Source: Paraburkholderia solisilvae
GTDB lineage: Bacteria > Pseudomonadota > Gammaproteobacteria > Burkholderiales > Burkholderiaceae
Assembly (NCBI RefSeq): GCF_902859875.1
Contig: NZ_CADIKF010000009.1
Coordinates: 62,001-126,000 of the forward strand
Length of the DNA: 64,000 nt
Direction of reading: 5' to 3'
Shown in pieces: positions 8,724 to 17,972 of the stretch; within the stretch, counting starts at the first letter, position 1, and each line of letters starts with the position of its first letter. A program made the translations under genes and the position numbers. Below the pieces are notes generated by a model. It saw only the letters and a list, made by a program, of their open reading frames with translations, was not told where the DNA came from and did not search any database.

Positions 8724-9638
8724 TTGAACGTCTTTATCACCGGCGCAGGCGGCTTTATCGGCGGATCGATCGCGGCAGGCCTCGTGCGTGCGGGTCATCG
8801 CGTAACCGGCCTTGTCCGCCAACCTGAGCAGGCCGCCGAACTCGAACGTCTCGGCATCGTCCCGGTCATCGGTACGCTCGACGAGCGCGATCTGCTGATC
8901 GCGCAAGCACGAGCCGCCGACGCCGTGATCAACGCCGCAAGCAGCGATCATCGCGGCGCTGTCGAAGCGTTGATCGACGGTCTCGCCGGCTCGAACAAAC
9001 CGTTCCTGCATACGAGCGGTTCGAGCATCGTCGGCGACGCATCCGGCGGTGAAGCCGGCGCGGCCCCGATCTATCACGAAGATGCGCTGCCCGAACCGAC
9101 CGAAGACAAAGCCGCGCGCGTCGCGATCGATCGGCTCGTGCTCAGCGCCGCGCAACGCGGCATCCGCTCGGCAGTGCTGTGCAATACGCTGATCTACGGA
9201 CACGGCGCGGTCAAAGGCAGCGCGAGCGTGCAACTGCCGCGCCTCGTCCGCCAGGCGCAAAAGAGCGGCATCGTGCGGCACGTCGGCAGCGGCGGCAATA
9301 TCTGGTCGAACGTGCATATCGACGACGTCGTCGAACTCTATCGCCTCGCGCTCGAGAAAACGCCGGCCGGTACGTTCTATTTCGTCGAAAGCGGCGAAGC
9401 GTCGTTCAAGGACATGAGCCATGCGATCGCACAAGCGATGCGGCTCGGCGAACCGCAAGACTGGCCGCTCGAAGAAGCCAAAAATGAATGGGGCTACGAA
9501 ATGACGTCCTACGGCCTCGGCTCGAACAGCCGGGTACGCGGCACCCGCGCGCGTGAACTGCTCGGCTGGAAGCCGCAACGCACGTCGGTGCTCGACTGGA
9601 TCAGGCACGACCTGATGCGCACGGCATCGCCTGTATAA
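8724..9638 (+). CDS. NAD(P)-dependent epimerase/dehydratase-like SDR protein
   Basis: An extended-type short-chain dehydrogenase. The Rossmann nucleotide-binding motif GAGGFIGGSIA is at the very N-terminus, and a catalytic-type region appears as TLIYGHG in place of the classical YxxxK. A substrate-binding C-terminal part includes GSNSRVRGTRARELLGWKP. I start it at a TTG (MNVFITGAGG) with GGAG placed 7 bases upstream; a GTG 21 bases earlier is possible. It is divergent from the LysR gene. Substrate unknown; 304 residues is usual for the family. Confidence 0.85.
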   Translation: MNVFITGAGGFIGGSIAAGLVRAGHRVTGLVRQPEQAAELERLGIVPVIGTLDERDLLIAQARAADAVINAASSDHRGAVEALIDGLAGSNKPFLHTSGSSIVGDASGGEAGAAPIYHEDALPEPTEDKAARVAIDRLVLSAAQRGIRSAVLCNTLIYGHGAVKGSASVQLPRLVRQAQKSGIVRHVGSGGNIWSNVHIDDVVELYRLALEKTPAGTFYFVESGEASFKDMSHAIAQAMRLGEPQDWPLEEAKNEWGYEMTSYGLGSNSRVRGTRARELLGWKPQRTSVLDWIRHDLMRTASPV

Positions 9639-9724
9639 AGCCTTACGTCGCATCCGCGCGACGCGTTGCTTATCCGTAAGCTCACCTCGATAGAATCGCC
9701 TCCCTGGATAAACGATTCTTCCGG

Positions 9725-9925
9725 GTGAGCCCGGATTCGCCGATGTTGCTCGCGCTCAACTTCGACTGGCTAACCAATCTGCTTGCGATTCTCTTTCTTG
9801 TCGCTTGCGTATACGACATGCGCCACGACGAGTACGGCACGCTCACGCTCGCGGCCGCCGCGATGGGGTTGGTCGTGATGGCCATCCATCTCTTTCTCAA
9901 GCCTGCGTTCGAGATGTCGTTATAG
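9725..9925 (+). CDS. Small membrane protein, hypothetical
   Basis: A 66-residue protein from a GTG start (or 60 residues from the ATG at 9743, MLLALNFDWL). Two hydrophobic segments are visible, about residues 14-30 and 41-58, split by a short polar loop MRHDEYG. That suggests an inner-membrane hairpin. No known function. The gene stands alone between the epimerase and the convergent DUF899 gene. Confidence 0.5.
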   Translation: MSPDSPMLLALNFDWLTNLLAILFLVACVYDMRHDEYGTLTLAAAAMGLVVMAIHLFLKPAFEMSL

Positions 9926-9964
9926 CGCGGCAACGCGCAAACGCACGGTTGCCGCGCATGCCGC

Positions 9965-10705
9965 TCAGTGGCAGTTTCCGCCCGCATCGTGAAGTGCCGG
10001 CTGCGCATCGCCGTACCGGTCGTGGTGGTGCAGCCACTCCATCATCGCGTGCTTCTCGTCGCGTCCCTTCGGCACGATGTCCAGAAACGTATAGGTGCCG
10101 ATAAACGGCTCTCCGCCACGGCCATACGCCGAGAACGTATGATAGATGGCGCCGGCCTCGTCCTTGTAGAAGACGCTCAGACCCGGCAGTTCATCCATGT
10201 TCGAGTCGATCGTCTCAAAGTTGTAGAACAGTTTGCCTTCGGTTTGCTGTGCGGGCGTGAACGACACGTAATGGTCGTAGTTGAAGTCGCTGTCCGCCGA
10301 CGACACCCAGCGAAATTTCCATCCCATCCGTTTCCTGAACGCATCGATCTTCGCGAGCGGCGCACGCGACACGGCCACGTACGTCACATCGCGATGCGCG
10401 AGATGCACGAGTGCGCCATCGACATGATCGGAGAGAAACGAGCAACCGGTGCAGCCCTCGTCCCAGTCGGGGCCCATCATGAAGTGATAGATAATCAACT
10501 GGCTGCGCCCATCGAAGAGATCGGCGAGCGTTTGCCGCCCTCGATCCGTGTCGAACGTATAGGTCTTGTCTACCTTGACCCACGGCAACTCACGGCGCTT
10601 CCTGCTCAATGCGTCGCGCGCGTGGGTCAGCGCCTTCTCCTCGGCCAGATGCGCGCGATGCGCGGTGAGCCATTCCGCTTGCGAAACGATTTTGTGCGAT
10701 TCCAT
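9965..10705 (-). CDS. DUF899-family thioredoxin-like protein
   Basis: Members of DUF899 have a thioredoxin-like fold and usually sit beside ArsR/AHSA1 genes, as here; the reaction is unknown. The protein shows the family hallmarks: RRELPWVKVDKTYTFDT, a WDEGCTGCSFLSDHVDG segment with a CxxC pair, YVAVSRAPLAKI, and the C-terminal LDIVPKGRDE plus MEWLHHHDRY. I start it at MESHKIV, which has GGAGGA four bases upstream. It is the last gene of a three-gene minus-strand set (ArsR, AHSA1, DUF899). Confidence 0.88.
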   Translation of the reverse strand: MESHKIVSQAEWLTAHRAHLAEEKALTHARDALSRKRRELPWVKVDKTYTFDTDRGRQTLADLFDGRSQLIIYHFMMGPDWDEGCTGCSFLSDHVDGALVHLAHRDVTYVAVSRAPLAKIDAFRKRMGWKFRWVSSADSDFNYDHYVSFTPAQQTEGKLFYNFETIDSNMDELPGLSVFYKDEAGAIYHTFSAYGRGGEPFIGTYTFLDIVPKGRDEKHAMMEWLHHHDRYGDAQPALHDAGGNCH

Positions 10706-10838
10706 CTGCTCCTCCATGACAATGCGGCAAGCGCCGCTGCATTGAATCGGTGCGGCCGGTATCGCGTGCTTGCATGCGCTTCACCCGCGTCGTGGACATC
10801 GCATGCATGCACCCACCCACACGCACGCCACACGCAGA

Positions 10839-11267
10839 TCACGCGACATACCGTTCGAGCACGTCGAGCGCACTGCTCCAGCCATCGTGGTGACTGTCGC
10901 GTACAGCTTCATCGAAGAGCCGCTCATGCCTGAGCGTGAGCAGCGTGCCTCCGCCATCGGGCTGCAATGTCAGCGTCACGAGCGACTCCTGTTCCGGCGT
11001 CTCGCGCCACGCCCAGGTATAGACGAGCTTCACGTCCGGCTCCACTTCGCGAAATGTGCCGCTCACTTGCGGCTCTTCACCATTGGGTGTTCGCATGGCG
11101 ATCCAGAAGCGCCCGCCGACGCGCACATCCATTTCGACGACGCTTACATCACACCCGTTCGGATGCATCCACTTCACGATGTGCGCCGGTTGCGTCCACG
11201 CGGCATAGACTTTCGCGGGCGCCGCGTCGATGCGGCGCCGGAGCGTGAGACTGGGTTGGTCGGCCAT
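10839..11267 (-). CDS. SRPBCC / AHSA1-domain protein
   Basis: A 142-residue START-like (SRPBCC) protein. It begins MADQPSLTLRRRIDAAPAKV and carries the typical AHSA1 pattern (VYAAWTQPAHIVKWM, GGRFWIAMRTPNGEE, VSGTFREVEPDVKLVYTW, ending WSSALDVLERYV). Such proteins bind hydrophobic ligands and are commonly paired with ArsR-type repressors. The chosen start lies within the 3' part of the ArsR gene, so the two genes overlap by 94 nt in different frames. A longer reading frame upstream has ArsR-antisense-like composition and was not used. Confidence 0.85.
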   Translation of the reverse strand: MADQPSLTLRRRIDAAPAKVYAAWTQPAHIVKWMHPNGCDVSVVEMDVRVGGRFWIAMRTPNGEEPQVSGTFREVEPDVKLVYTWAWRETPEQESLVTLTLQPDGGGTLLTLRHERLFDEAVRDSHHDGWSSALDVLERYVA

Positions 11268-11599
11268 GCGTCCTCCTCCACATATGCGGCAAGCTGTTCG
11301 AGCTGTTCGGACCAGAAGCGCTGATATCGGCTTAGCCACTGCATCGCATCTTCCATCGGCCCCGCGGCCAGCCGGCACGCGACACTGCGGCCGGTCTTGG
11401 TGCGCGTGATGAGACCCGCGCCCGACAACACGTCCAGATGTTTCATCACCGCCGGCAACGACATCGCAAACGGCTGCGCGAGTTCGCTGACCGTCAGGTC
11501 GTGCTGGCTCGACAGGCGTGCGAGCAGCGCGCGGCGCGTCGGGTCGGCAAGCGCCGCGAAAGTGCGATCGAGCATCGCATCATCTTCAAACTTAACCAT
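11174..11599 (-). CDS. ArsR-family transcriptional regulator
   Basis: A winged-helix repressor of 141 residues. The HTH (about 35-75) includes LTVSELAQPFAMSLPAVMKHL and the wing LSGAGLITRTKTGRSVACRL. The LDRTFAALADPTRRALLARL opening is the standard start of the subgroup paired with AHSA1/SRPBCC genes. No metal-binding Cys motif (CVC) is visible, so it is not a classical metal sensor. The last 30 or so residues are basic and are encoded in the overlap with the AHSA1 gene. A palindrome spans the start codon, fitting autorepression. Confidence 0.88.
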   Translation of the reverse strand: MVKFEDDAMLDRTFAALADPTRRALLARLSSQHDLTVSELAQPFAMSLPAVMKHLDVLSGAGLITRTKTGRSVACRLAAGPMEDAMQWLSRYQRFWSEQLEQLAAYVEEDAWPTNPVSRSGAASTRRPRKSMPRGRNRRTS

Positions 11600-11608
11600 G
11601 AGGTTAAG
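11591..11608. promoter_or_regulatory. ArsR operator overlapping its own start codon
   Basis: CTTAACC-ATGA-GGTTAAG is a perfect 7-bp inverted repeat with a 4-bp centre. The ATG of the ArsR gene (minus strand) lies inside it. The form (TTAAcc..ggTTAA) resembles operators of the SdpR/YgaV-like ArsR group. Binding here would block initiation of the whole ArsR-AHSA1-DUF899 transcript. Confidence 0.7.
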
Positions 11609-11707
11609 TATAGAAACGCATCGGTCGATGTCAAGGTGGACTGAGGTTCGTGCGCTCGCGCGTCAGCATCCGGCATGCCCGATGCTTCGCACTCTTTTCT
11701 TTTGATG

Positions 11708-11750
11708 AAAAAAGCAACGGGTGGCGCGCAACATTCCGCGCGGCACCCGT
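11708..11750 (-). terminator. Rho-independent terminator after the purine permease gene
   Basis: Read on the minus strand, ACGGGTGCCGCGCGG pairs with CGCGCCACCCGT (one bulge), followed by TTGCTTTTTT. It lies about 105 nt after the stop of the permease gene and separates it from the ArsR gene downstream. Confidence 0.6.
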
Positions 11751-11855
11751 GGAGGAAAACAGTCGGCCGGCAAGTCGTACTCGCCTTCAGCGAGCCGCTC
11801 CTTGCGTCCGCAACGAGTGCAGGGAGCGCAAGGAATGCAGCGATCAGCCCATGCG

Positions 11856-13265
11856 TCAGATCGCCCAGCCGCCCAGATAGAACGCTGCTAGAACGATTGC
11901 GATCGCAACAGTCCCGACGTTGAGCTTGCGATATTCGCCGCTCACCACGCGGCCGATCACGAGCGTGCAGAAGCCGAGCATGATGCCGGTCACGATATTC
12001 GCGGTGAGCACGATAAACACCGCGCAGACGAGGCCCGACATCGCGTCGACCAGATCGTCCATATGCAGCTTGCTGACGCTCGACAGCATCAGCAACCCGA
12101 CATACATCAGCGCCGGCGCCGTCGCGTACGAAGGCACGAGCGCGGCAAGCGGCGAAAAGAACATCACGACGAGAAACAGCAATCCGACCACCGCGGCGGC
12201 AAGACCGGTTCTCGCGCCGGCCGCGACGCCGACCGTCGATTCGATATACGCGGCGGCCGGTGCGCCGCCCATAAAGCCCGAGAAAATCGAACTGAGCGAA
12301 TCCGCGGTCAACGCGCGGCCGCCGTTCACGATGCGGCGTTGCTCGTCGAGCTGCCCGGCCTGGCCCGCAACCGCGCGAATCGTGCCGGTTGCGTCGAATA
12401 CCGCGGTCATCACGAGCGCGAGCACGCTCGGCAACACCGCCAGCGACAGCGCGCCTTTCAGATCCATTGCATCGATCAGCGACGTATGCCCCGGCGCGCT
12501 CAGCGACGGCAGCGCGAATACGCCATGAAACGCGACAGCCGGGTCGAGCAGCAGCGCGAGCGCCGAAATTGCGACGATCACGATCAGAATCGCACCCGGC
12601 ACGCGACGCCGCACGAGTCCGACAATCGCCGCGAGTCCGATCACCGACATCAGCGCCGGCAGCGACGTGATATGACCCAGCGATACCGGCAAGCCGGGCC
12701 CCGGATTTTTCATCACCAGCCCGACATCATTGGCCGCGATCAGCAAAAGAAAGAGGCCGATGCCGATGCCGGTGCCGTGCGCGACGCCGGTCGGCAGGTT
12801 GCGCAGAATCCACGAGCGCACGCCCGTCACCGAGATCGCGGTGAATACGACGCCCATCACGAACACCGCGCCCAACGCGACGGTCGGATGCAGGCCTTTG
12901 CCGAGTACGAGTCCGAATGCGGTAAACGCGGTCAGCGAGATCGCGCAACCGATCGCAATCGGCAAGCGCGCCCAGACGCCCATCAATAGCGAGCCGAAAG
13001 CCGTGGTCAGGCAAACGGCGACGAACACTGCGCTGGTGTCGAAACCCGCCTTGCCGAACATGCCGGGCACGACGAACACCGAATAGACCATCGCCAGAAA
13101 AGTCGTGATGCCCGCGACGATTTCGCGGCGCTGCGTGCTGCCGCGCACCGACACGTCGAAGTAGCGGTCGATGATGCCTTGTACGCCGAGCCTGTCGCGA
13201 GCGGCGTCGCCGCCGTCGAGTTCGGCCGCCGGCAGCGCTTGCGCCCGTGCCTGGGATTCCATCAT
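11856..13265 (-). CDS. NCS2 / AzgA-type purine permease
   Basis: An inner-membrane transporter, 469 residues, with 12 or more hydrophobic segments. Family marks include [19 protein letters not shown] near residue 50, [10 protein letters not shown], and [14 protein letters not shown] near 300, equivalent to the FDTxGT motif of AzgA/PbuG adenine, guanine and hypoxanthine permeases. Substrate within the purines cannot be told from sequence. I start it at the first of two adjacent ATGs, which has AAGGAGG eight bases upstream; the frame runs 57 codons further up but without a ribosome site. A terminator lies downstream. Confidence 0.9.
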   Translation of the reverse strand: MMESQARAQALPAAELDGGDAARDRLGVQGIIDRYFDVSVRGSTQRREIVAGITTFLAMVYSVFVVPGMFGKAGFDTSAVFVAVCLTTAFGSLLMGVWARLPIAIGCAISLTAFTAFGLVLGKGLHPTVALGAVFVMGVVFTAISVTGVRSWILRNLPTGVAHGTGIGIGLFLLLIAANDVGLVMKNPGPGLPVSLGHITSLPALMSVIGLAAIVGLVRRRVPGAILIVIVAISALALLLDPAVAFHGVFALPSLSAPGHTSLIDAMDLKGALSLAVLPSVLALVMTAVFDATGTIRAVAGQAGQLDEQRRIVNGGRALTADSLSSIFSGFMGGAPAAAYIESTVGVAAGARTGLAAAVVGLLFLVVMFFSPLAALVPSYATAPALMYVGLLMLSSVSKLHMDDLVDAMSGLVCAVFIVLTANIVTGIMLGFCTLVIGRVVSGEYRKLNVGTVAIAIVLAAFYLGGWAI

Positions 13266-13775
13266 GGTGAGTGCCTCCTTTATCAGCAAGCTGAAACGGC
13301 CATGCGGGAAGCCGTCATCAGGGTTCGTCTCGTTGAGCCTTGGGTTTGGTCGTGCGGATTGCGCGGACCACCGGGGAGCGCCGCCGCTCTTTTTCTGTAG
13401 TTGCGAAGGGTAGGTGAAGACAAATATGTCTCCCATCGCGGCGAAGGCATGCCCGGCATGTCGCGACGCGTATATCGCCGGGCACGTGGGAGACGCGGCG
13501 TAACGTGCGCGTGTTTACACCTACGCGCTGAACGTGCGTGAAAGCGCGCGACGTGGCGCGTGAACTCCGGGCAAACCCGAGACGGACTCCAGCCGGTCGC
13601 CCGCCTGGCCGAACCGCGCGATGAACGGCAAAGCCGGCTCCACGGGCGTCGCAGGTTACACTCTGTCCGCGGCGCGCTGTTCACCTTGCTTCCTGAGCGC
13701 GCGGCTTGCATCGATCACTGCACCGATCGCGGCGGCGCTCCCGGCGTCCCGCATCTCGCCATGGAGTCCTTGTTG
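13266..13775. other. Divergent intergenic region with a small palindrome
   Basis: No convincing gene lies between the divergent purine permease and PRC-barrel genes. One structured element is visible: AGACA-AATA-TGTCT at 13418-13431, an inverted repeat about 155 nt upstream of the permease start, which could be an operator. The open frame that runs from 13560 into the lipoprotein gene has no ribosome site and precedes the signal peptide by 72 residues, so I treat it as non-coding. Confidence 0.4.
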
Positions 13776-14864
13776 ATGAGCGGCGGTTTCCTGCGTCCGG
13801 CTTTCCGTCTTCTGCTTCTCGCCATTGTGGCGGTCCTCGGCCTCGCGCTCTCGGGCTGCGCGTTGTTCGGCCCGGCCCAGCAGGCGCCTGCGCCGATCAC
13901 CGAAGCAGTGGCCAGCGCCGTCGAGGCGCCCGCCCCGCCGGTCGTCGAAACGGAGCCTGAGGAAAGCGAGCCCACCGAACCGGCGCAACCGAAGAAACCG
14001 AAGCGCGTGGTCGTCAAACCACACAAGGTGGAACCGCCGCCTGCGCCACCGCCGCCCCCCCCGCCTCCCGCGCCGCCTCCGCCGCCGCTTATCGTGACCC
14101 GCGCGATCGATCGCGGCGCCGTGCGCGGCCTGCTCGACAGCGAAGTGCAGAAAGCCGATAGCAAAGTGATCGGGCGCGCGGTCGATATGACCGTCGACGT
14201 GCACGGCGCGCCGCGCGAACTGGTGGTCAATCTGCAGGGCTTCATGGGCATCGGCGACCGCAAGGCGAGCTTTCCGTGGAGCGCCTTCCGCTTCAGCCCC
14301 GCGGCAAAGCCCGCGCCGATCACGATTACGATTCCGCCGAACCAGCTGGCGGCGGTCGGCCGCGCGAAGCCGTCGACTTCGCTCGCGACACCGCTGGCAG
14401 GCGTGCCGCCCGCGCCGCCGGTGCCGGACGGACAACTGCCGCTGCTCGACGCGACGGTCGAGCGGCCGAACGGCGCACAGGTCGGCCGCGTGATCGACGT
14501 GCTGATCGACGGCAACGCGCAACCGCAGGCGGTTGTGATCGACGTGAGCGGCATTATCAATCTCGACCGGCGCGCCATTGCCGCGAACTGGTCCGCGCTG
14601 CACTTCGCGCCGAAGGACAAGTCGCTGCGCGCGGTGATGGATCTGAACGAAGCGCAGATCAAGGCGTCGCCCTCCTATGAGGGCGGCAAGCCGATCGTCG
14701 CCGTCTCACCCGCGCCGCCGGCCTCCGCGACCACGGCTGCAGCGGCGCCTGCCGCGAGCAGCACGACGCCGGCGCCAGCCCCCACGCCAGCACCGGCTGC
14801 GGCGGCATCGGCCACCTCTTCGTCATCCGCCGCGCCGGCTTCCTCCGCGCGCACTTCCCGATGA
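13776..14864 (+). CDS. PRC-barrel domain lipoprotein with proline-rich linker
   Basis: The 362-residue product starts with a lipoprotein signal peptide (RLLLLAIVAVLGLALSGC, lipid-anchored Cys28). It continues into a Pro/Glu/Lys-rich region and a run of about 20 residues that is almost all proline and alanine. Two PRC-barrel-like modules follow (VIGRAVDMTVDVHGAPRELV and QVGRVIDVLIDGNAQPQAVV). The C-terminus is Ala/Pro/Ser-rich. The layout suggests an envelope protein with a rigid spacer. GGAG lies 9 bases before the chosen ATG; another ATG is 15 bases upstream. Its stop overlaps the ATG of the MFS gene (ATGA), so the two are co-transcribed. Confidence 0.8.
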   Translation: MSGGFLRPAFRLLLLAIVAVLGLALSGCALFGPAQQAPAPITEAVASAVEAPAPPVVETEPEESEPTEPAQPKKPKRVVVKPHKVEPPPAPPPPPPPPAPPPPPLIVTRAIDRGAVRGLLDSEVQKADSKVIGRAVDMTVDVHGAPRELVVNLQGFMGIGDRKASFPWSAFRFSPAAKPAPITITIPPNQLAAVGRAKPSTSLATPLAGVPPAPPVPDGQLPLLDATVERPNGAQVGRVIDVLIDGNAQPQAVVIDVSGIINLDRRAIAANWSALHFAPKDKSLRAVMDLNEAQIKASPSYEGGKPIVAVSPAPPASATTAAAAPAASSTTPAPAPTPAPAAAASATSSSSAAPASSARTSR

Positions 14865-16159
14865 CGAGCCGGCTCATGGTCAACGCACGCAGTCTTCGCG
14901 CCCTCGACTGGCTCAACTTTTTCGTCGCCAACGTGCAGACGGGTTTCGGGCCGTTCATCGCGTCCTATCTTGCGACGCACAAGTGGACTCAGGGCGAGAT
15001 CGGTCTCGCGCTGTCGGTCGGCACGATCAGCGCGATGGTGAGCCAGGTGCCGGGCGGCGCAGCCGTCGACGCGCTGCGCAACAAGAAGGCCGCCGCCGCA
15101 TGGGCGATCATCGCGATTATCGCGAGCGCAGTGCTGCTCGCGGCGAGCCCGACCGTGCTGCCGGTGATGGCCGCCGAGGTCTTTCACGGCTTCGCCAGCT
15201 GCATGCTGGTGCCGGCCATGGCGGCGATCTCGTTCGCGCTCGTCGGGCGCTCGAATCTCGGCGACCGGCTCGGCCGCAACGCGCGCTGGGCGTCGATCGG
15301 CAGCGCGGTCGCCGCCGGCCTGATGGGACTCACCGGCGAGTACTTCTCCGCGCGTGCGGTGTTCTGGCTGACCGCGGCGCTCGCAATGCCCGCACTCGTC
15401 GCGCTGGTGATGATCCATCTGCCGAACGCATCGCCGGCATTGCCGCGTGTCCCCGCTGCGCCCAAGCCGCCACGCGACGAGGCGGCGCAAAGCGATACGC
15501 CGCTCGACGACGCGCCTGCCGAACCCGAGGATCGCGAGACGATTTTCAATCTGCTGCGCGACAAGCGGTTGCTGGTATTCGCCGCGTGCGTCGTGCTGTT
15601 CCATCTGTCGAATGCGGCGATGCTCAATCTCGCCGCCGGCGAAGTGACCGCGGGGATGGGCGACAACGTCCAGCTGGTGATTGCCGCGTGCATCATCGTG
15701 CCGCAGGCGATCGTCGCGCTGCTGTCGCCGTGGGTGGGACGCACCGCCGAGCGCTGGGGCCGGCGGCCGATCCTGCTGCTCGGTTTCTCCGCGCTGCCGG
15801 TGCGCGCGTTGCTGTTTGCGGGCGTCAGCAGCCCGTACCTGCTCGTCCCGGTGCAGATGCTCGACGGTCTGAGCGCCGCGGTGTTCGGCGTGATGCTGCC
15901 GTTGATCGCCGCGGACGTGGCCGGCGGAAAGGGCCGCTATAACCTGTGCATCGGGCTCTTCGGACTCGCGGCGGGTATCGGAGCGACGCTCAGCACATCG
16001 CTCGCGGGCTTTATCGCAGACCGCTTCGGCAATGCGGTCAGTTTCTTCGGGCTGGCGGGCGCAGGCGCGCTCGCGGTGCTGCTGGTGTGGGCCGCGATGC
16101 CGGAAACGCGCAATGCCGACGCGCAGGAGAAAACGGAAGCGCTGCCGGAAGCGCGCTGA
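14861..16159 (+). CDS. MFS transporter
   Basis: A 432-residue inner-membrane permease with two six-helix halves split by a long polar loop (about residues 190-230, rich in Ala/Pro/Asp). Features include SYLATHKWTQGEIGLALSVG in the first helix pair and GRTAERWGRRPILLLGF, the MFS loop 8-9 motif. Closest in feel to the YfcJ/drug-efflux-type MFS proteins without a known substrate. It begins inside the stop of the PRC-barrel gene; a second ATG 15 bases later is possible. Confidence 0.82.
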   Translation: MTSRLMVNARSLRALDWLNFFVANVQTGFGPFIASYLATHKWTQGEIGLALSVGTISAMVSQVPGGAAVDALRNKKAAAAWAIIAIIASAVLLAASPTVLPVMAAEVFHGFASCMLVPAMAAISFALVGRSNLGDRLGRNARWASIGSAVAAGLMGLTGEYFSARAVFWLTAALAMPALVALVMIHLPNASPALPRVPAAPKPPRDEAAQSDTPLDDAPAEPEDRETIFNLLRDKRLLVFAACVVLFHLSNAAMLNLAAGEVTAGMGDNVQLVIAACIIVPQAIVALLSPWVGRTAERWGRRPILLLGFSALPVRALLFAGVSSPYLLVPVQMLDGLSAAVFGVMLPLIAADVAGGKGRYNLCIGLFGLAAGIGATLSTSLAGFIADRFGNAVSFFGLAGAGALAVLLVWAAMPETRNADAQEKTEALPEAR

Positions 16160-16318
16160 CGCGGGCGCGGCTGATGCGGGCGCGGTGGGCGCGGGCTCAG
16201 GCAAATGGCATGGGCGAAGCGGAGAACAGCAAACAGCAAGCGCCGCATTGAAGTGCCGCGCCGAAACGCGTTGATCAGGTATGCGACGAAAGCGTGGCGG
16301 CAGGCAAACGCCCCCCGG

Positions 16319-17641
16319 CTACGCTTTTTCCACTGCGCGCAAGCCGATGTCTTTCGGCTTGCGAAACGCGGACGCAACCTTCTCGCACTCGGCGACGGGC
16401 ACGTTGAGCGCTTCGAAATGCATGCGCCATTCGCGCACGATGGCCGACAACTCCTTGATGATCTGCGCGGCCGCGTGCTTCATCAGACCGAACCGGCCGG
16501 CCGCCGACAATGCGTTGTCGAGTGTCGCGAGCCGCCCGGCCGCCGGCCCGACGCCCAGTACGAGAAAACGCTCCGAACCCACTTGCGGCTTCGGCACGAC
16601 GTCGTACAGATCGCTCAACCGCCAGCCGCGTTGCGCGCCGTCCCAGACAAATGCGTGGTTGCGCAGATGATCGTCGTCATTCGTGACGAGGATGTTGAAC
16701 ACCATGCGTTTGAAGAGCTCGGTCTTGTCCGCGCCGACGGAGCCGCTCGCACCGAGTTCGCTGAGTGTGTCGGCAAGATGCGCGTATTCGGCCGAGCCGG
16801 TGCCGAATTCGTGCATTTTCAGCATGGTCAGCGCGCTCACGACGTGACGCTTGCCGAACCCGCCCTTTGGCAACGACACGCGATCGAAGCGCTCGATCAA
16901 CATCACGTCGCGCCCGTCGGGCAGATGCACGAGCCGCGTCGCGGGTACGCGCAGCCCGCATTGACGTGCGAGTTCGAGCGTGGCGCGTTCGACGACGGGC
17001 ACATTGAAGCCGTCGCGAAACGCAGGAAACTTCGCAACCCACTGCCGCCCTTCGTCGAGCAGCACCGCTTTGGGTCGCGCGCCACCCAGCGTCGCGCCGA
17101 CGCTAAAGAGCGACTGCAGGTTGCGCGGCACCCGCCTGCCCTGCTGGATCAGCGCGGCGGCGTCGAGCAGATAGGACAGCGCCTTGACGTCCGGCAGCTT
17201 GCCGGGCTCGGCGCGCGCCGTTGGAGAATCGCGAAAATCGAGCGCGCCGGTGCGGTGCGGGCCCGCATGCGCGAGATACTCCGTTTCCGACAGGCTGTCC
17301 GGCGCCGCCTTCAGCATGTTTTCGATGACGCGCCGGCCCCACGAGTCGGGCGCCGCATCACGGATCGCGCCGAATAGCGCGAGCCCGGCCGGCGGCTGGA
17401 ATACCGTCTCCTTGTGCTGTTTCGCTTCGTCGAGCGGCATGCTGACCGGGTCTACTGCGAGTGCATGGGCGCGCTGCAAATACTTGTTGCCGTACACGAA
17501 GGTCGCACCGACCGGCTTGATGCCGTCTTCGTAGACCGCGAGCGTGCCCGCCGGCACCGCTTCGGACGCGCCTTCGAGCGCGATAAATACGTATTTGCGC
17601 CAGACCGCCGGCGATGTTGTCGGGTTAGAAATCGTACTCAC
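16319..17641 (-). CDS. HipA-like serine/threonine kinase toxin
   Basis: HipA-type kinases inactivate translation targets by phosphorylation (glutamyl-tRNA synthetase in E. coli HipA) and are held by the HipB partner. The 440-residue protein shows the HipA N-domain (GTLAVYEDGIKPVGATFVYG), a glycine-rich loop (VGATLGGARPKAVLLD), the catalytic segment NILVTNDDDHLRNH and the metal-binding LSDLYDV. The family's key Asp residues appear intact. I use the GTG start at 17641, which gives a 17-nt overlap with hipB and a normal length; ATG options upstream lie within hipB. Its place directly after an HTH gene supports a toxin-antitoxin unit. Confidence 0.85.
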   Translation of the reverse strand: MSTISNPTTSPAVWRKYVFIALEGASEAVPAGTLAVYEDGIKPVGATFVYGNKYLQRAHALAVDPVSMPLDEAKQHKETVFQPPAGLALFGAIRDAAPDSWGRRVIENMLKAAPDSLSETEYLAHAGPHRTGALDFRDSPTARAEPGKLPDVKALSYLLDAAALIQQGRRVPRNLQSLFSVGATLGGARPKAVLLDEGRQWVAKFPAFRDGFNVPVVERATLELARQCGLRVPATRLVHLPDGRDVMLIERFDRVSLPKGGFGKRHVVSALTMLKMHEFGTGSAEYAHLADTLSELGASGSVGADKTELFKRMVFNILVTNDDDHLRNHAFVWDGAQRGWRLSDLYDVVPKPQVGSERFLVLGVGPAAGRLATLDNALSAAGRFGLMKHAAAQIIKELSAIVREWRMHFEALNVPVAECEKVASAFRKPKDIGLRAVEKA

Positions 17642-17966
17642 CTGTTTTCGATACGGCCTTGCGTGCGCGCTTGCGCGATTGTGCGTCGCGCTGCGCCTCG
17701 CCGACCACATCGTTCTGCCGGTTGGCGACCGGCTCGAGCAAACCGAGCAGGCCTGCACGTTCGAACGCATGCAGCCACGACGCAAAGCTCACCGACACAT
17801 CGCCCTTTTCGATCCGCACGAGCGTGCTCGGACTGATGTTGGCGCGCTCTGAGAAATCTTGCCGCGTCATGTTGCGGGCGATACGGGCAGCGGCGACCGC
17901 ACGCCCAAGGGCGGCCGAGCGCCGCTTCAGATCGACGGACGCAAAGTCCTTGTTGTTGCGTTTCAT
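17625..17966 (-). CDS. HipB-like HTH antitoxin / repressor
   Basis: A 113-residue Xre-type protein. The HTH (about residues 25-75) includes NMTRQDFSERANISPSTLVRIEKGD, and the C-terminus is basic and Lys/Arg-rich. HipB-type antitoxins bind HipA and repress the shared promoter. It is the first gene of the pair and overlaps hipA by 17 nt. Palindromes rich in A/T lie directly upstream and may be its operators. Confidence 0.85.
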   Translation of the reverse strand: MKRNNKDFASVDLKRRSAALGRAVAAARIARNMTRQDFSERANISPSTLVRIEKGDVSVSFASWLHAFERAGLLGLLEPVANRQNDVVGEAQRDAQSRKRARKAVSKTGEYDF

Positions 17967-17972
17967 TTTGCC

